Part shown: positions 1 to 8,258 of the stretch, piece after piece | Numbering within the stretch: position 1 is the first letter of the stretch | How the letters are laid out: every line of letters starts with the position of its first letter | NCBI GenBank assembly: GCA_015061605.1 | Contig: SUWH01000019.1 | Location: 1-56,158 of the forward strand | Reading direction: 5' to 3' | DNA from: Lentisphaerota bacterium | GTDB taxonomy: Bacteria; Verrucomicrobiota; Lentisphaeria; Victivallales; Victivallaceae | Length of the DNA stretch: 56,158 bases | Made by a program: the position numbers and the translations under genes | The notes under the pieces: model-generated | The model's database searches: none | What the model saw: the letters and a program-made list of their open reading frames with translations, nothing else | What the model was told of the DNA's origin: nothing

Positions 1-128
1 GCCTGCCGGCACGCACGTTTTGCCTGCGCAAAACAAATCTGACAAAATCACTTTTTCAAAATTCAATTTTCTTCCGCAGAAAAACTTGAAAAAACAGATG
101 TTTTTCTGATTTTATGGGATAACTGTGC
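1..128 (+). repeat. Partial copy of a dispersed intergenic repeat (edge copy)
   Basis: This stretch closely matches the right part of the repeat at 53221-53603 and the reverse complement of the left part of the repeat at 34826-35140. Shared blocks include GGCACGCACGTTTTGCC, TCACTTTTTCAAAATTCAAT and TTTTATGGGA. It ends near ACTGTG, the same type of terminus as the 53-kb copy. The rest of the element lies outside the window. It sits immediately downstream of the 3' end of the MoxR/VWA operon, and the other copies are also intergenic. I see no gene in it. Confidence 0.8.
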
Positions 129-146
129 GGTATTTTTGAAAATTTT

Positions 147-1169
147 TTACGGCAGACGCATTTTCCAGGTCTGCAAAGCGATGATGCCAAGCAGCAGGAA
201 AACAAGGGAAATCAGAGCGACCGCCGGAGCAAATTCACGGAAATTGACCGGTTTCGGCTGGGAGATATTGGTCTTTTCCAAAGCATTTATCTCACGCATC
301 ACCTGCTTTAAACCGTCTTTATCTGTTGCGTGAAATGTACTGCCTCCGGTGATTTTTGCCAGATCATAGAGCAGTTGGGCATCAAAACTGCCATTTGCCG
401 GCACCAGACGGGAACCGAAAGGCGTGGACGCGATCGCATAAGCCTCTTCGCCGCCGATACCGACGGTGTGGATGATGACATTGAACTCCTTTGCCAGTTC
501 AGCCGCCTGCCGTGGAGAAAGCTGATTCTGCGCGGTATTTGCGCCATCGGTAAAGAGAACCATCACCCGGCGGGGAGCAGTGGAATTTTTCAAACGCCTG
601 ACCGCTGTCCCGATGGGAGAAGCGATGCCGGTCTGTTCACCTACTTCACCGATTTCCAGAGAGTTGAGCCGTTCCAGAAGCAAACTGTGGTCAAGTGTCG
701 GCGGCACAAAACTGTACGCCAGATCGGCAAAACCGATAAGTCCGATACGGTCATTGGGGCGGGATTCGACGAAGCGGCGGATCTCCTCTTTGGCAGCGGC
801 AAGACGGTTGGACATCTTTCCGGAATTTATTGCTGAAATGAAACGTTCTTCATTCATATCTTTCGGACGGTCGATCGCCTGCATACTGCCGGAAAGGTCG
901 ATCGCCAATACGATGTCCAATCCCTTTGCCCGCTGAACTTCTGCTCCCAGAGCCTGACGCGGACGCGCCAGAGCAAAAGCAAGCAGCAGCATTGCGATCA
1001 CTATGCAAAGTTCGGGGAAAGTAAGTCTGCGCCGCCTGGCAGCGATTTTTTTTGCCGGCAGGACATTGGAGATCACGATCCCCGGACGGCGGCGGGTGAG
1101 AAAACGCCACACCAGAAGCGGAACACAAAGCAGAGAAAGCAGCATCCATGGATATTGAAACGTTATCAT
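147..1169 (-). CDS. BatA-like VWA-domain membrane protein
   Basis: This 340-residue protein has the layout of BatA-type (aerotolerance operon) proteins. Hydrophobic segments lie at about residues 8-24 and 52-69, a von Willebrand A domain follows at about 84-290, and a C-terminal membrane segment lies near 313-333. The metal-ion-dependent adhesion site is complete: DLSGSM at 91-96, Thr180 and TDG at 207-209. The VWA domain would therefore be periplasmic and held by membrane anchors. It is the last gene of the MoxR-DUF58-BatD-like-VWA operon and overlaps the upstream gene by 4 nt. In the family, MoxR AAA+ ATPases act as chaperones for VWA proteins that bind metal. The specific client is not known here. 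No BatB or BatC homologue follows; a dispersed repeat ends the operon. Confidence 0.88.
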   Translation of the reverse strand: MITFQYPWMLLSLLCVPLLVWRFLTRRRPGIVISNVLPAKKIAARRRRLTFPELCIVIAMLLLAFALARPRQALGAEVQRAKGLDIVLAIDLSGSMQAIDRPKDMNEERFISAINSGKMSNRLAAAKEEIRRFVESRPNDRIGLIGFADLAYSFVPPTLDHSLLLERLNSLEIGEVGEQTGIASPIGTAVRRLKNSTAPRRVMVLFTDGANTAQNQLSPRQAAELAKEFNVIIHTVGIGGEEAYAIASTPFGSRLVPANGSFDAQLLYDLAKITGGSTFHATDKDGLKQVMREINALEKTNISQPKPVNFREFAPAVALISLVFLLLGIIALQTWKMRLP

Positions 1170-2176
1170 CGTGAAACTCCTTTAAAATCATCTGTTCCAT
1201 CTTCCGGCACGGTAGCAGAAACAAATCCGCACAACTGCCGCACCGCTTCATCAAGTTTTTCCAAATCCGCCGGAGCTTTAGCGAAGCGGATAAGGTCGAC
1301 ATTACTCAAAAATGAACTCAATAACATCCGGTATTTTTCCGGCAGAGGTGAATCACTTCTGGTGAGTTCGGGTATAAATTCTGCCGTTGTCTGCCGGGAA
1401 GCCGGCAGATCGAAGCGCAGTTCGAGATAATTCCGCAAAATGTCCATCAATATATTGTATCCGGCTGCCGGCAGGATATCACCGTGGCGGATCTCAATAT
1501 GCAGTGCCTCCAGAGCTGCAAGAGCAGCTTCCCAACAGGAAAGTTCCGGAACCGTATTCATTTTTTTCAATTTGCGGATAACAAATACAATTATTGCAAA
1601 CAGCAGGATAATTGCCGCGGCATATATATATTTGTACTTGGAAAGATGCTTTTTAAAAGCCGGATAACTCTGATGCGATTCCGGCATCGCCCCGGAAAGT
1701 TCCAATTCGTTTCCCGGTTTCTCGGAATTTGGTATTACGGAAGAAAATGCCGGAACTGCGACATTGAAAACCTCATTTTCGCCGCCTTTTTTTTGCGGAG
1801 AAATAATGATTTTCACCTTGCCTTCAGGAATTTCCCCCGGCTTCAATGCCCGAAACAGAGCCGAAAAGTGCCAGATACTTTTATTCCATTGCCATTTTTC
1901 TCTTTTTCCTTCAAGCGGCATCACGATCACAGTATCGGGAGCATTTTCCAACTCTGCCGAAATTATGGAACGGTTTTCCGGAACAGTTGCCTGAAAATCC
2001 ATCAGGATATCGTTCCCGGCGGGGATCTGCTCCGGCGGCTCCAGTTTTACAGTCAACGGAATTTCCACCTGCCCCGGACGGAACATGGCAAAAATTATCC
2101 CGCTTCCCCATACAGCAACGGCAATGATTGCAGAAGAAAGCAATGCAAAAAATACTGTTTTTACTGTCTTTTTCAT
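1166..2176 (-). CDS. BatD/DUF4381-like two-pass membrane protein
   Basis: This is a 336-residue protein with an N-terminal hydrophobic segment (about 8-31), an extracytoplasmic beta-rich region (about 35-180), a second membrane segment (about 185-204) and a cytoplasmic helical tail. The tail contains ELSCWEAALAALEAL and later YLELRFDLPA followed by TTAEF, a pattern seen in the C-terminal part of BatD and DUF4381 proteins. It starts 1 nt upstream of the DUF58 gene end and overlaps the VWA gene by 4 nt, so the genes are probably translationally coupled. In Bat operons such proteins are thought to scaffold the VWA components at the membrane. The exact family is inferred from layout and context. 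Confidence 0.65.
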   Translation of the reverse strand: MKKTVKTVFFALLSSAIIAVAVWGSGIIFAMFRPGQVEIPLTVKLEPPEQIPAGNDILMDFQATVPENRSIISAELENAPDTVIVMPLEGKREKWQWNKSIWHFSALFRALKPGEIPEGKVKIIISPQKKGGENEVFNVAVPAFSSVIPNSEKPGNELELSGAMPESHQSYPAFKKHLSKYKYIYAAAIILLFAIIVFVIRKLKKMNTVPELSCWEAALAALEALHIEIRHGDILPAAGYNILMDILRNYLELRFDLPASRQTTAEFIPELTRSDSPLPEKYRMLLSSFLSNVDLIRFAKAPADLEKLDEAVRQLCGFVSATVPEDGTDDFKGVSR

Positions 2177-3073
2177 TTACATCCTCTTGCTTCTCTTTTT
2201 GCGGCGGCTGAAAAATTCTATCACCGGTTTAAGTACATCACCGCCATTTGCCACATTGATCATATCAACTCTGGCATCGCGGCAGACAGCTTCACGTTCC
2301 TTTTGAAATGCGGTAAGCTCGGCAGTCAGCGCATCAGATCTGCCGTCAAAAACGACCACTTCGCCGCTTTCCGCATCGACAAAATCGACCGGGGGGATAT
2401 TTTCCGGCCACTTGTATTCAATGGGGTCAAAAATTTTCAAAGCGACAACATCGTGACGGCGGTTGAGCAGTTTCAACTCTTTGGAATAATCTTCAGGTGA
2501 AACCAGATCACTCAACAGAAAAATGATCGAACGCTTTTTTAATACCCGCGCACACTCCGTCAATGCCAGCGCTATATTGGTTCCTTTATGCTGCGGCTCA
2601 AAAGCGAACATCTCCCGGATCATCCGCAACGCATGACGCCGTCCGGAACGCGGCGGCAGAAACAATTCGATTTGGTCGCTGAACATCATAAGTCCGGTCT
2701 TATCACCGTTTTTACCGGCGCTGAAAGCCAGAAGAGCGGCAAGTTCCGCCGCCGTCTGCCGTTTGCTTCTGGCAGTGGAACCGAAACTTCCCGAAGCGGA
2801 GACATCGACCAGAAACATCACATTGAGTTCGCGTTCTTCAATAAATTTTTTGATGTAAGGCGAACCCATGCGGGCGGAAACATTCCAGTCGATCATGCGC
2901 ACATCATCTTCAAAGGTGTATTCGCGCACCTCATCAAATTCGATGCCCCGCCCTTTGAATATACTGCGGTAGGCACCGCCGGTGATCTCCTCGACCACCC
3001 GGTCGGTGCGTATTTCAAGCAAACGTATTCTGGAAGCCAGTTCCTGTGGAAGCATAGAAGCAGTTCCTTGCAT
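2177..3073 (-). CDS. DUF58 domain protein with degenerate VWA fold
   Basis: This 298-residue soluble protein carries the DUF58 signature around residues 41-68, where GRGIEFDEVREY is followed by DDVRMIDWNVSAR. A VWA-like core follows with DVSAS at about 90-94 in place of the usual DxSxS site, and LLSD near residue 193. DUF58 proteins are the usual partners of MoxR ATPases. The gene begins at the end of the MoxR gene and ends 1 nt before the BatD-like gene, so it is the second member of the four-gene operon. It lacks membrane segments and is probably cytoplasmic or peripheral. Its precise role is unknown. Confidence 0.88.
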   Translation of the reverse strand: MQGTASMLPQELASRIRLLEIRTDRVVEEITGGAYRSIFKGRGIEFDEVREYTFEDDVRMIDWNVSARMGSPYIKKFIEERELNVMFLVDVSASGSFGSTARSKRQTAAELAALLAFSAGKNGDKTGLMMFSDQIELFLPPRSGRRHALRMIREMFAFEPQHKGTNIALALTECARVLKKRSIIFLLSDLVSPEDYSKELKLLNRRHDVVALKIFDPIEYKWPENIPPVDFVDAESGEVVVFDGRSDALTAELTAFQKEREAVCRDARVDMINVANGGDVLKPVIEFFSRRKKRSKRM

Positions 3074-4095
3074 CAGGGGGTACGCAATTCAGAAAGCAGA
3101 CGGGCGATAATGGCATCGGCATCGATATTCTCCGCCTCGGCTTCATAGGAAAGCACCAGACGGTGCCGGAGAACATCCGGAGCCAGATCCTTGACATCCT
3201 GCGGGAGGACAAAAGCACGTTCCTGGAGCAATGCCAAGCCTTTTGCCGCCAACGCCAATGCGATCGAAGCACGCGGTGAAGCACCGAAAGTAACCAGACG
3301 GTCGATACCGTCAAGTTTTACTCCGTTCTGCCGTTCAGAAAGCGATTTCTGCTGTCCCGGACGGGTGGCGATAACCAGATCGAGAATGTATTCAACGATC
3401 TTTTCGTCCATATATATGCGGTCGACCATCCTGCGCGCTTCGATAATGTCGTCCACACGGGCAACCGAAAGAGCTTCCGGAGGCGGCGCCGGGTGCGCCA
3501 TACGGTCGACCACACTCAACTCTTCACTGCGGGAGGGATAGCCGACACGGAGTTTGAACATGAAACGGTCAAGCTGGGCTTCCGGCAGTGGATAAGTTCC
3601 CTCCTGTTCGATGGGATTCTGGGTCGCCATGACCAGGAACGGATCAGGGAGCTGAAATCTTTCGCCGCCGATGGTGATCTGCTTTTCCTGCATGGCTTCA
3701 AGCAATGCGCTCTGAACTTTGGCAGGAGCGCGGTTGATCTCATCCGCCAGTACGATATTGGCACTCACAGGTCCGATGCGGGTGGAGAACTCTCCGGTGG
3801 GCGCGTTATAGATCCGTGTACCAATGACGTCCGCCGGAAGCAGATCGGGAGTGAACTGCAAACGGGAAAAAGTTCCGGAAAGGGTTTTGGCGAGAGTTTT
3901 CACCGCCAGAGTCTTCGCCAGTCCGGGGACACCTTCAAGCAAAACGTGACCGTCAGAGATCAGTGCCAGAAGCAATCTGTCCACCAGCGCCTGCTGACCG
4001 GCGATGATCCTGCCCATTTCTCCACGGACACTCTGAAGCGGCGCAGCGATGCGGCGCACCTCCTGCTGCAAAAGCTGAATATCATTCTGATCCAT
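3073..4095 (-). CDS. MoxR-family AAA+ ATPase
   Basis: This 340-residue AAA+ ATPase of the MoxR family has Walker A GVPGLAKT (about residue 76), Walker B IVLADEINRAPAKVQ (about 135), sensor 1 MATQNP and a C-terminal lid. MoxR proteins are ATP-driven chaperones that assemble or insert metal into VWA-domain partners, which fits the three genes that follow. I place the start at 4095 (MDQNDIQLL), where GGAGGAGG lies 5 nt upstream. A longer in-frame version would begin at 4140 but overlaps the promoter -10 box. It is the first gene of the operon. Confidence 0.92.
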   Translation of the reverse strand: MDQNDIQLLQQEVRRIAAPLQSVRGEMGRIIAGQQALVDRLLLALISDGHVLLEGVPGLAKTLAVKTLAKTLSGTFSRLQFTPDLLPADVIGTRIYNAPTGEFSTRIGPVSANIVLADEINRAPAKVQSALLEAMQEKQITIGGERFQLPDPFLVMATQNPIEQEGTYPLPEAQLDRFMFKLRVGYPSRSEELSVVDRMAHPAPPPEALSVARVDDIIEARRMVDRIYMDEKIVEYILDLVIATRPGQQKSLSERQNGVKLDGIDRLVTFGASPRASIALALAAKGLALLQERAFVLPQDVKDLAPDVLRHRLVLSYEAEAENIDADAIIARLLSELRTP

Positions 4096-4139
4096 AATTT
4101 CCTCCTCCGTAAAAGTGACTGATATTTTTACATCTGTCA

Positions 4140-4167
4140 ACTATAAAGCAATTTTTTGTAAAGTCAA
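4140..4167 (-). promoter_or_regulatory. Promoter of the MoxR/VWA operon
   Basis: On the minus strand TTGACT (4162-4167) is followed after 16 nt by TATAGT (4140-4145). The leader to the chosen MoxR start is about 40 nt and includes a strong GGAGGAGG ribosome site. The promoter lies between the end of the large terminase gene and moxR, so the host operon has its own start downstream of the phage module. Confidence 0.65.
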
Positions 4168-4211
4168 GAGAAAAATCAAAAACTATAGCAAAAAAATTGC
4201 CCGCGGAGATG

Positions 4212-5477
4212 TTATGCAAGAATAAAACGCTGTCCGGAATCGGCAAGTTCCGTCAGAGCCCAGACCAGAGCATCCATACGGTCCGGGGAATTTTTACTGT
4301 TCCCGGGGGAGAAACTTATCATCTCTTCTTCAAGCAGCGGAAATTCTCCGGCATGATGCACTCTGCCTTTTTCATAGAGGGCGGCGACCGGTTCGGCGCG
4401 CACCAGTTTTCCCCGGGATGCCCGTACCGGACGGTAACTTATATCCGGATCGACTTTACGCAGCAGTGCTTCAATAAGATCGCCGCCGTTATTCACTTCA
4501 CCAGCGACCCGGTCGGCATGCAGTTCATAGTATAGATTTACGACCTGCTTTGCCCATTCCAGAGGCGTACCGCGGCAGCTCCGGTCGGCAAGGACATAAT
4601 AATCACCATCGCATCCGAGGGCTGCCGCCACGATACCGGTGTGGTCACTTTCAGAATTTGAAGTCACTGCCGGATCTACTCCGATAACGATCCGCTGAAG
4701 CTCCGGAATGTTGCACACTCGGTAAGGATCGATCATGGAACGTTTCCACAATGCGCCTTCGACCTCGTCGAGAAATTTACCTTCCAGAAACCGTTCCCGC
4801 TGGCGGCGCGGCAATCCGGCAAGGGTATTTTCAATATATCCCGGCGGCAGATTGACTGCATTATCCAATGGATTTATCCGCATTGCGGCATAATTGTCCG
4901 GATTCGGCAATGCCGTGTGATCGGCAGGATCAAGTTTCTCGATAAAAACCCGGTATGTCCAATGCTTTTTTCCCGGAGGATTGCAGTCAAAAAGAGCTTT
5001 TGGAAGCAAAGGCGGAGCATTCTGGGCAAGCCGGGTAATGGCAGTCTGGACGCTGGAATAATCCAGTTCAGAGCATTCGTTGAAGTAAAGTGTAACAAAT
5101 TCTTTTCCGAGAATTTTGTCGGCACGGGTATCATCATCCAGACCGATGAGCCATATCTCCGCACCGTTGCCGAAGGTAAAAACACTGTCGGTTTTACGGT
5201 ACTCATATTCAACAGCACCGTTAAAACGGTGTTTCAGAACTTTGGGCAGAGTATCAGAACCAATCGAAGTACGCACCGTATTGGCGTAGCGGCGGATCAC
5301 CGCATGGCGGGAACCGGGGGCACGCAATGCCCGGATGACCAGCGCGCAGCAGAGCAGAAAGGTCTTCCCGGAACGTGAACCGCCGAAAAGCATCACATTC
5401 CGGGCGTTTCCGGCAAGCAGTTCCAATGCTTTAAGTTGAGCGGGAGTATAGGAAAAATTTTCATCACTCATGGTCAT
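4212..5477 (-). CDS. Phage terminase large subunit (TerL)
   Basis: This 421-residue protein is the DNA-packaging motor of a tailed-phage head. The N-terminal ATPase has Walker A GGSRSGKT at 32-39 and a Walker B-like FVTLYFNECSE at 127-137, where the usual Asp-Glu is Asn-Glu. A coupling-type segment FDCNPPG lies at about 163-169. The C-terminal RNase H-like nuclease shows VIGVDPA (Asp268), AGEVNNGGD (Glu327) and SPDRMDALVWAL (Asp399 or Asp402), so both activities look intact. Its start overlaps the stop of the upstream gene as ATGA. It is the last gene of the head module, whereas terS and terL are usually adjacent at the beginning. Length is normal for the family and I see no frameshift. Confidence 0.93.
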   Translation of the reverse strand: MTMSDENFSYTPAQLKALELLAGNARNVMLFGGSRSGKTFLLCCALVIRALRAPGSRHAVIRRYANTVRTSIGSDTLPKVLKHRFNGAVEYEYRKTDSVFTFGNGAEIWLIGLDDDTRADKILGKEFVTLYFNECSELDYSSVQTAITRLAQNAPPLLPKALFDCNPPGKKHWTYRVFIEKLDPADHTALPNPDNYAAMRINPLDNAVNLPPGYIENTLAGLPRRQRERFLEGKFLDEVEGALWKRSMIDPYRVCNIPELQRIVIGVDPAVTSNSESDHTGIVAAALGCDGDYYVLADRSCRGTPLEWAKQVVNLYYELHADRVAGEVNNGGDLIEALLRKVDPDISYRPVRASRGKLVRAEPVAALYEKGRVHHAGEFPLLEEEMISFSPGNSKNSPDRMDALVWALTELADSGQRFILA

Positions 5478-5995
5478 ACTTTACTTACTGCCGCATTGTG
5501 CTGATTACGCATAAAACGCTGCCGTCCCCTGGAAAGTTTATACATCGTTCCCTGAAGCAGAGAACTCAATTCCGGCCTCCGGGCGATTATTTCCAGCAGT
5601 TTACGGTGCATCGTCTGCCGGGAACACCCCCGGAGTCTGCTCAATTTGGATACGGTGCAATTACCGGAAACATCCCCGGAATTGAGCATTTCACAAATGA
5701 TTCCGATGGTGTAATCATCCAGTCCGATAAGATAGCGGAAAAAACGTCCGAGCATGGCGATAAGCTTGGAATGACGGTCGGTGGTCTTTGTTTCACCTGG
5801 GATATGGTCAAAATCTGCCGAGTCAGGGAGCCAGCTTTGAATTTCCTCAAAACTGGTAAGTTTGCTCCGGCTTTCAACACTTCCGGCTGTAGCGGCAAAA
5901 AGGGCGCAGGATTGGCGGTATTCGCACATACAGCAGACATTGTTCCGGCTGCGGGGATTTCCGAAACATCTGGACACATCATGGTGGTCGTTCAT
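5474..5995 (-). CDS. Cys-rich HTH-like protein in the phage head module (unknown)
   Basis: This 173-residue protein is not one I recognise. It starts at MNDHHDVSRC, where AAAGGAGT lies 8 nt upstream; an ATG 18 nt earlier overlaps that ribosome site. The first 40 residues hold a cysteine cluster (Cys10, then CCMC and another Cys within 18 residues), possibly a metal or Fe-S site. The C-terminal part has a helix-turn-helix-like stretch around LSRLRGCSRQTMHRKLLEI. It lies between the connector-like gene and terL and overlaps terL by 4 nt, so it is translated together with the packaging motor. A DNA-binding packaging or regulatory factor is plausible, but this is inference. Confidence 0.7.
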   Translation of the reverse strand: MNDHHDVSRCFGNPRSRNNVCCMCEYRQSCALFAATAGSVESRSKLTSFEEIQSWLPDSADFDHIPGETKTTDRHSKLIAMLGRFFRYLIGLDDYTIGIICEMLNSGDVSGNCTVSKLSRLRGCSRQTMHRKLLEIIARRPELSSLLQGTMYKLSRGRQRFMRNQHNAAVSKV

Positions 5996-6046
5996 GGATG
6001 ACTCCTTTTTCATTGAATTGAAAATACTGATATATTTTTTGGGGAT

Positions 6047-6430
6047 TCAGCCGCGGGACAGCGACACTTGGACCGGCACAGATTGCGCAACCTCTCCGGA
6101 ATCATTTCCGGAACCATCCACGGGATCGTCTCCGGAGAGCCGTTCAAACAGCATCGCTTTGGCACGCGGAGAAATCATATTCTGACCGGCGGCATCGGTG
6201 CTTCCGGCAACGATATGCGGATTGAGCAGTAAATATATTGCCTGCTCAAAAACCGCAGAGAGAATAAGGGCGGCAGGTTCTGACGGAAACGTTTCCAATT
6301 TCAAAGCGGCAGTAACATCCAGCGTGGCGGCGGTGACCGCCGCGCGGCGCTGTTCATCGGAAAATTCAAAAAGACGTTCTTTGAGCAAATGATTGGCAAA
6401 GTATTCATCTGCCTGTTGTAAATTCGGCAT
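6047..6430 (-). CDS. Putative head completion / head-tail connector protein
   Basis: This 127-residue, mostly helical acidic protein is encoded directly after the capsid gene. The start at 6430 (MPNLQQADEY) has GGAGGT 7 nt upstream; an in-frame ATG 33 nt earlier lacks such a site. The pattern of a short N-terminal helix, a central helix bundle rich in Ala and Leu and a tail ending in LERLSGDDPVDGSG resembles small gp6-type connectors in length and position. I do not see a diagnostic motif, so the call rests on gene order. A perfect hairpin separates it from the capsid gene. Confidence 0.5.
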   Translation of the reverse strand: MPNLQQADEYFANHLLKERLFEFSDEQRRAAVTAATLDVTAALKLETFPSEPAALILSAVFEQAIYLLLNPHIVAGSTDAAGQNMISPRAKAMLFERLSGDDPVDGSGNDSGEVAQSVPVQVSLSRG

Positions 6431-6471
6431 AATGATGACCTCCGGAAGTAGATTCAAGTACAAAATCGCCT

Positions 6472-6494
6472 CCCCGGAGCATTTTGCTCCGGGG
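6472..6494 (-). terminator. Hairpin between capsid and connector genes (partial terminator or mRNA stabiliser)
   Basis: CCCCGGAGC (6472-6480) pairs perfectly with GCTCCGGGG (6486-6494) around a 5-nt loop. On the minus strand it follows the capsid stop codon by about 24 nt and is not followed by a clean T run. It may reduce readthrough into the connector and terminase genes or protect the capsid transcript 3' end. Either would raise capsid output relative to the downstream genes. Confidence 0.6.
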
Positions 6495-6517
6495 ATATGG
6501 CGGTATCAAAGCAGTTG

Positions 6518-7675
6518 TCAGTTACCGCGCAAAGCGGCAATGGCTTCGGCACTGGGCAGCAGATTGGTCAGGCGGCAGCAGCGCTGGGCGGCATTGCGGA
6601 ACTCAAAGGTGAGCTCGCCGATGGCGACACGGCGGATACCGTCAAAACCTTTGGGAGTGGCATCGGTATCGGTGATGGCACGGCCGTTGAGACTGGAAAG
6701 AGCGAAACACTGGGGATCGAGGATCCAGGCATCGGTATCCGGCACATCCGGATCAGCCATGATGGTCATGCCGCGGCCGTTGATCTCATTGACGATGACT
6801 GCGACATAGGCACCGCGGCGGTCATCGGAACGCAAAATCTGGATGCGGTCGCGGTATTCATTGGAAATGACCCGCGCCTGCCCGGGCGAACAGAGGATCT
6901 GCATGGGATCTCCGCCTTCGCCGAGGACTTTCTGGGCGGCATCGTTGATACCGAAACTGTCCAGTCTGGTCTTTCCGGCATCGATGGAGAGCGCATTGTC
7001 TTTGGTACAGAAGTAGTAAAGACCACCGGCTTCACCGAGGATTCCGGGGGCAGCTTCCACGCGGCGGCCGAAGAGAGCCACCCGGTTCAGATCGCGTGCC
7101 AGTTCGGCAAGGGCAAAAGCGGTCTGGCGGTTGAGCTGATTGTCGGCGCTGCCGTTGAGAGCGATCGCCAGGGCACTGCCGGAAATGACGATCTCCTTAC
7201 GGAAGATTTGGGTGGCGTTCCATTCGACAACACTGTTGTGGAAGTTCTCATCGCCATCGCCATTGGTACTGCCTTCATTCATCGGAGTGGAAACGATGAT
7301 GAAATCGGCACCTTCAGCAGGCAGAGAATCGACACCGGTCAATTTGGAACCGTTTCCGGAAACAAGTTCGATCTGCAAAGCATTGCTTTCGACTTTTACC
7401 ACCCGGAACAGCGCCGGATCATCTTTGACCGCGATCAGCATACCGGCGGCAGCTTTGGTGATATCGGCAGCCGGAAGAGTGAGGGTGTTTCCGGAGATTG
7501 CAGTTGCAGTGAAACCGCGTCCGGAAAGCTGATCTTCGACCCATTCGTGTTTGCGCTGTACCGCATCGGCACCGGTGCGGAAGTTGGAAATGAAACGCGG
7601 TTCATCTTTGATGACGGTGGACATGATGTCGGAGAGGTCGCGTTTACGGTTGGCGAAACTGTAAGTGTAGAGCAT
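6518..7675 (-). CDS. Phage major capsid protein (DUF5309 / SU10-type)
   Basis: This is a 385-residue protein in the capsid position of the module. Features in the style of DUF5309 capsid proteins are the N-terminal FANRKRDLSDIMSTVIKDEPRF, the central HNSVVEWNATQIFRKEIVISGSA with its T-Q-x-F-R-K-E core, and the C-terminal RVAIGELTFEFRNAAQRCC segment. The start has AAAGGA 9 nt upstream. No prohead protease gene is present, but a separate scaffold gene precedes it, which fits assembly by an external scaffold. The call is made from recognised family pattern and context; a structure prediction should give the HK97 fold. Confidence 0.85.
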   Translation of the reverse strand: MLYTYSFANRKRDLSDIMSTVIKDEPRFISNFRTGADAVQRKHEWVEDQLSGRGFTATAISGNTLTLPAADITKAAAGMLIAVKDDPALFRVVKVESNALQIELVSGNGSKLTGVDSLPAEGADFIIVSTPMNEGSTNGDGDENFHNSVVEWNATQIFRKEIVISGSALAIALNGSADNQLNRQTAFALAELARDLNRVALFGRRVEAAPGILGEAGGLYYFCTKDNALSIDAGKTRLDSFGINDAAQKVLGEGGDPMQILCSPGQARVISNEYRDRIQILRSDDRRGAYVAVIVNEINGRGMTIMADPDVPDTDAWILDPQCFALSSLNGRAITDTDATPKGFDGIRRVAIGELTFEFRNAAQRCCRLTNLLPSAEAIAALRGN

Positions 7676-7710
7676 CTGTGTTTTTCCTTTCTGTTTGGAA
7701 GTTGTTGATG

Positions 7711-8247
7711 TTACAGTTCTTCCGCATTTGCGGAGTTAAGTGAATCCATTATTCTGCTGATACGGTCAGATGCAGTGATACCGGCACACTCTGCCGCTTC
7801 ACCGCGGTGATTTTCCGGCAGCACAGCAGAACTGCCGGGGGTGATCCTTGCCTGAAAACATCCGGGAGAACTTTTGGCAAGATTGGAGGCAAATTCCATA
7901 ACGGCCTCATTATCCTCCAGATCGATGCCGTTTTTCCGGGCGAGAAAATCGAAATATCCGGCATCGGTACAACCGATTTCCTCCGAGATTTTTTCGATCC
8001 GGTACTGCCGCTGAAGCTCCTGATGGACGGTATTCAATTTGGAATGTTCCTGTTTGAGTGCATCCAGTTCTTTCTGCAGACGTTCGGAATGAGAAAGTTT
8101 CTCATTTTCCAGAGACTCAAGCTGACTTCTGGCATTGCCAAGTTCATTGAGCAGAGCATCGGGATCGAAATTTTCCAGTTCAATGCGTTCTTCCGGTTCA
8201 AGGTTTTCGCCGTTGAGGGCGCGTTTTATCAAGTGTTTTATATTCAT
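7711..8247 (-). CDS. Phage scaffolding protein (coiled coil)
   Basis: This 178-residue acidic protein has a long coiled coil at about residues 29-90 (SQLESLENEKLSHSERLQ and onward). A segment around EEIGCTDAGYFDFLARKNGID follows, similar in kind to GP20-type minor structural or scaffold proteins. It lies between portal and capsid, the usual scaffold position. I chose the start at 8247 (MNIKHLIKRAL), where AAAGGAGC lies 6 nt upstream; an ATG 15 nt earlier overlaps that site. It would fill the procapsid during assembly and leave before packaging. Confidence 0.82.
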   Translation of the reverse strand: MNIKHLIKRALNGENLEPEERIELENFDPDALLNELGNARSQLESLENEKLSHSERLQKELDALKQEHSKLNTVHQELQRQYRIEKISEEIGCTDAGYFDFLARKNGIDLEDNEAVMEFASNLAKSSPGCFQARITPGSSAVLPENHRGEAAECAGITASDRISRIMDSLNSANAEEL

Positions 8248-8258
8248 ACAAGCTCCTT

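Noticed and set aside
6497..7708. 403-codon plus-strand open frame opposite the capsid gene
   Set aside because: Antisense shadow of the capsid gene; the minus-strand product has the capsid family pattern and a ribosome site.
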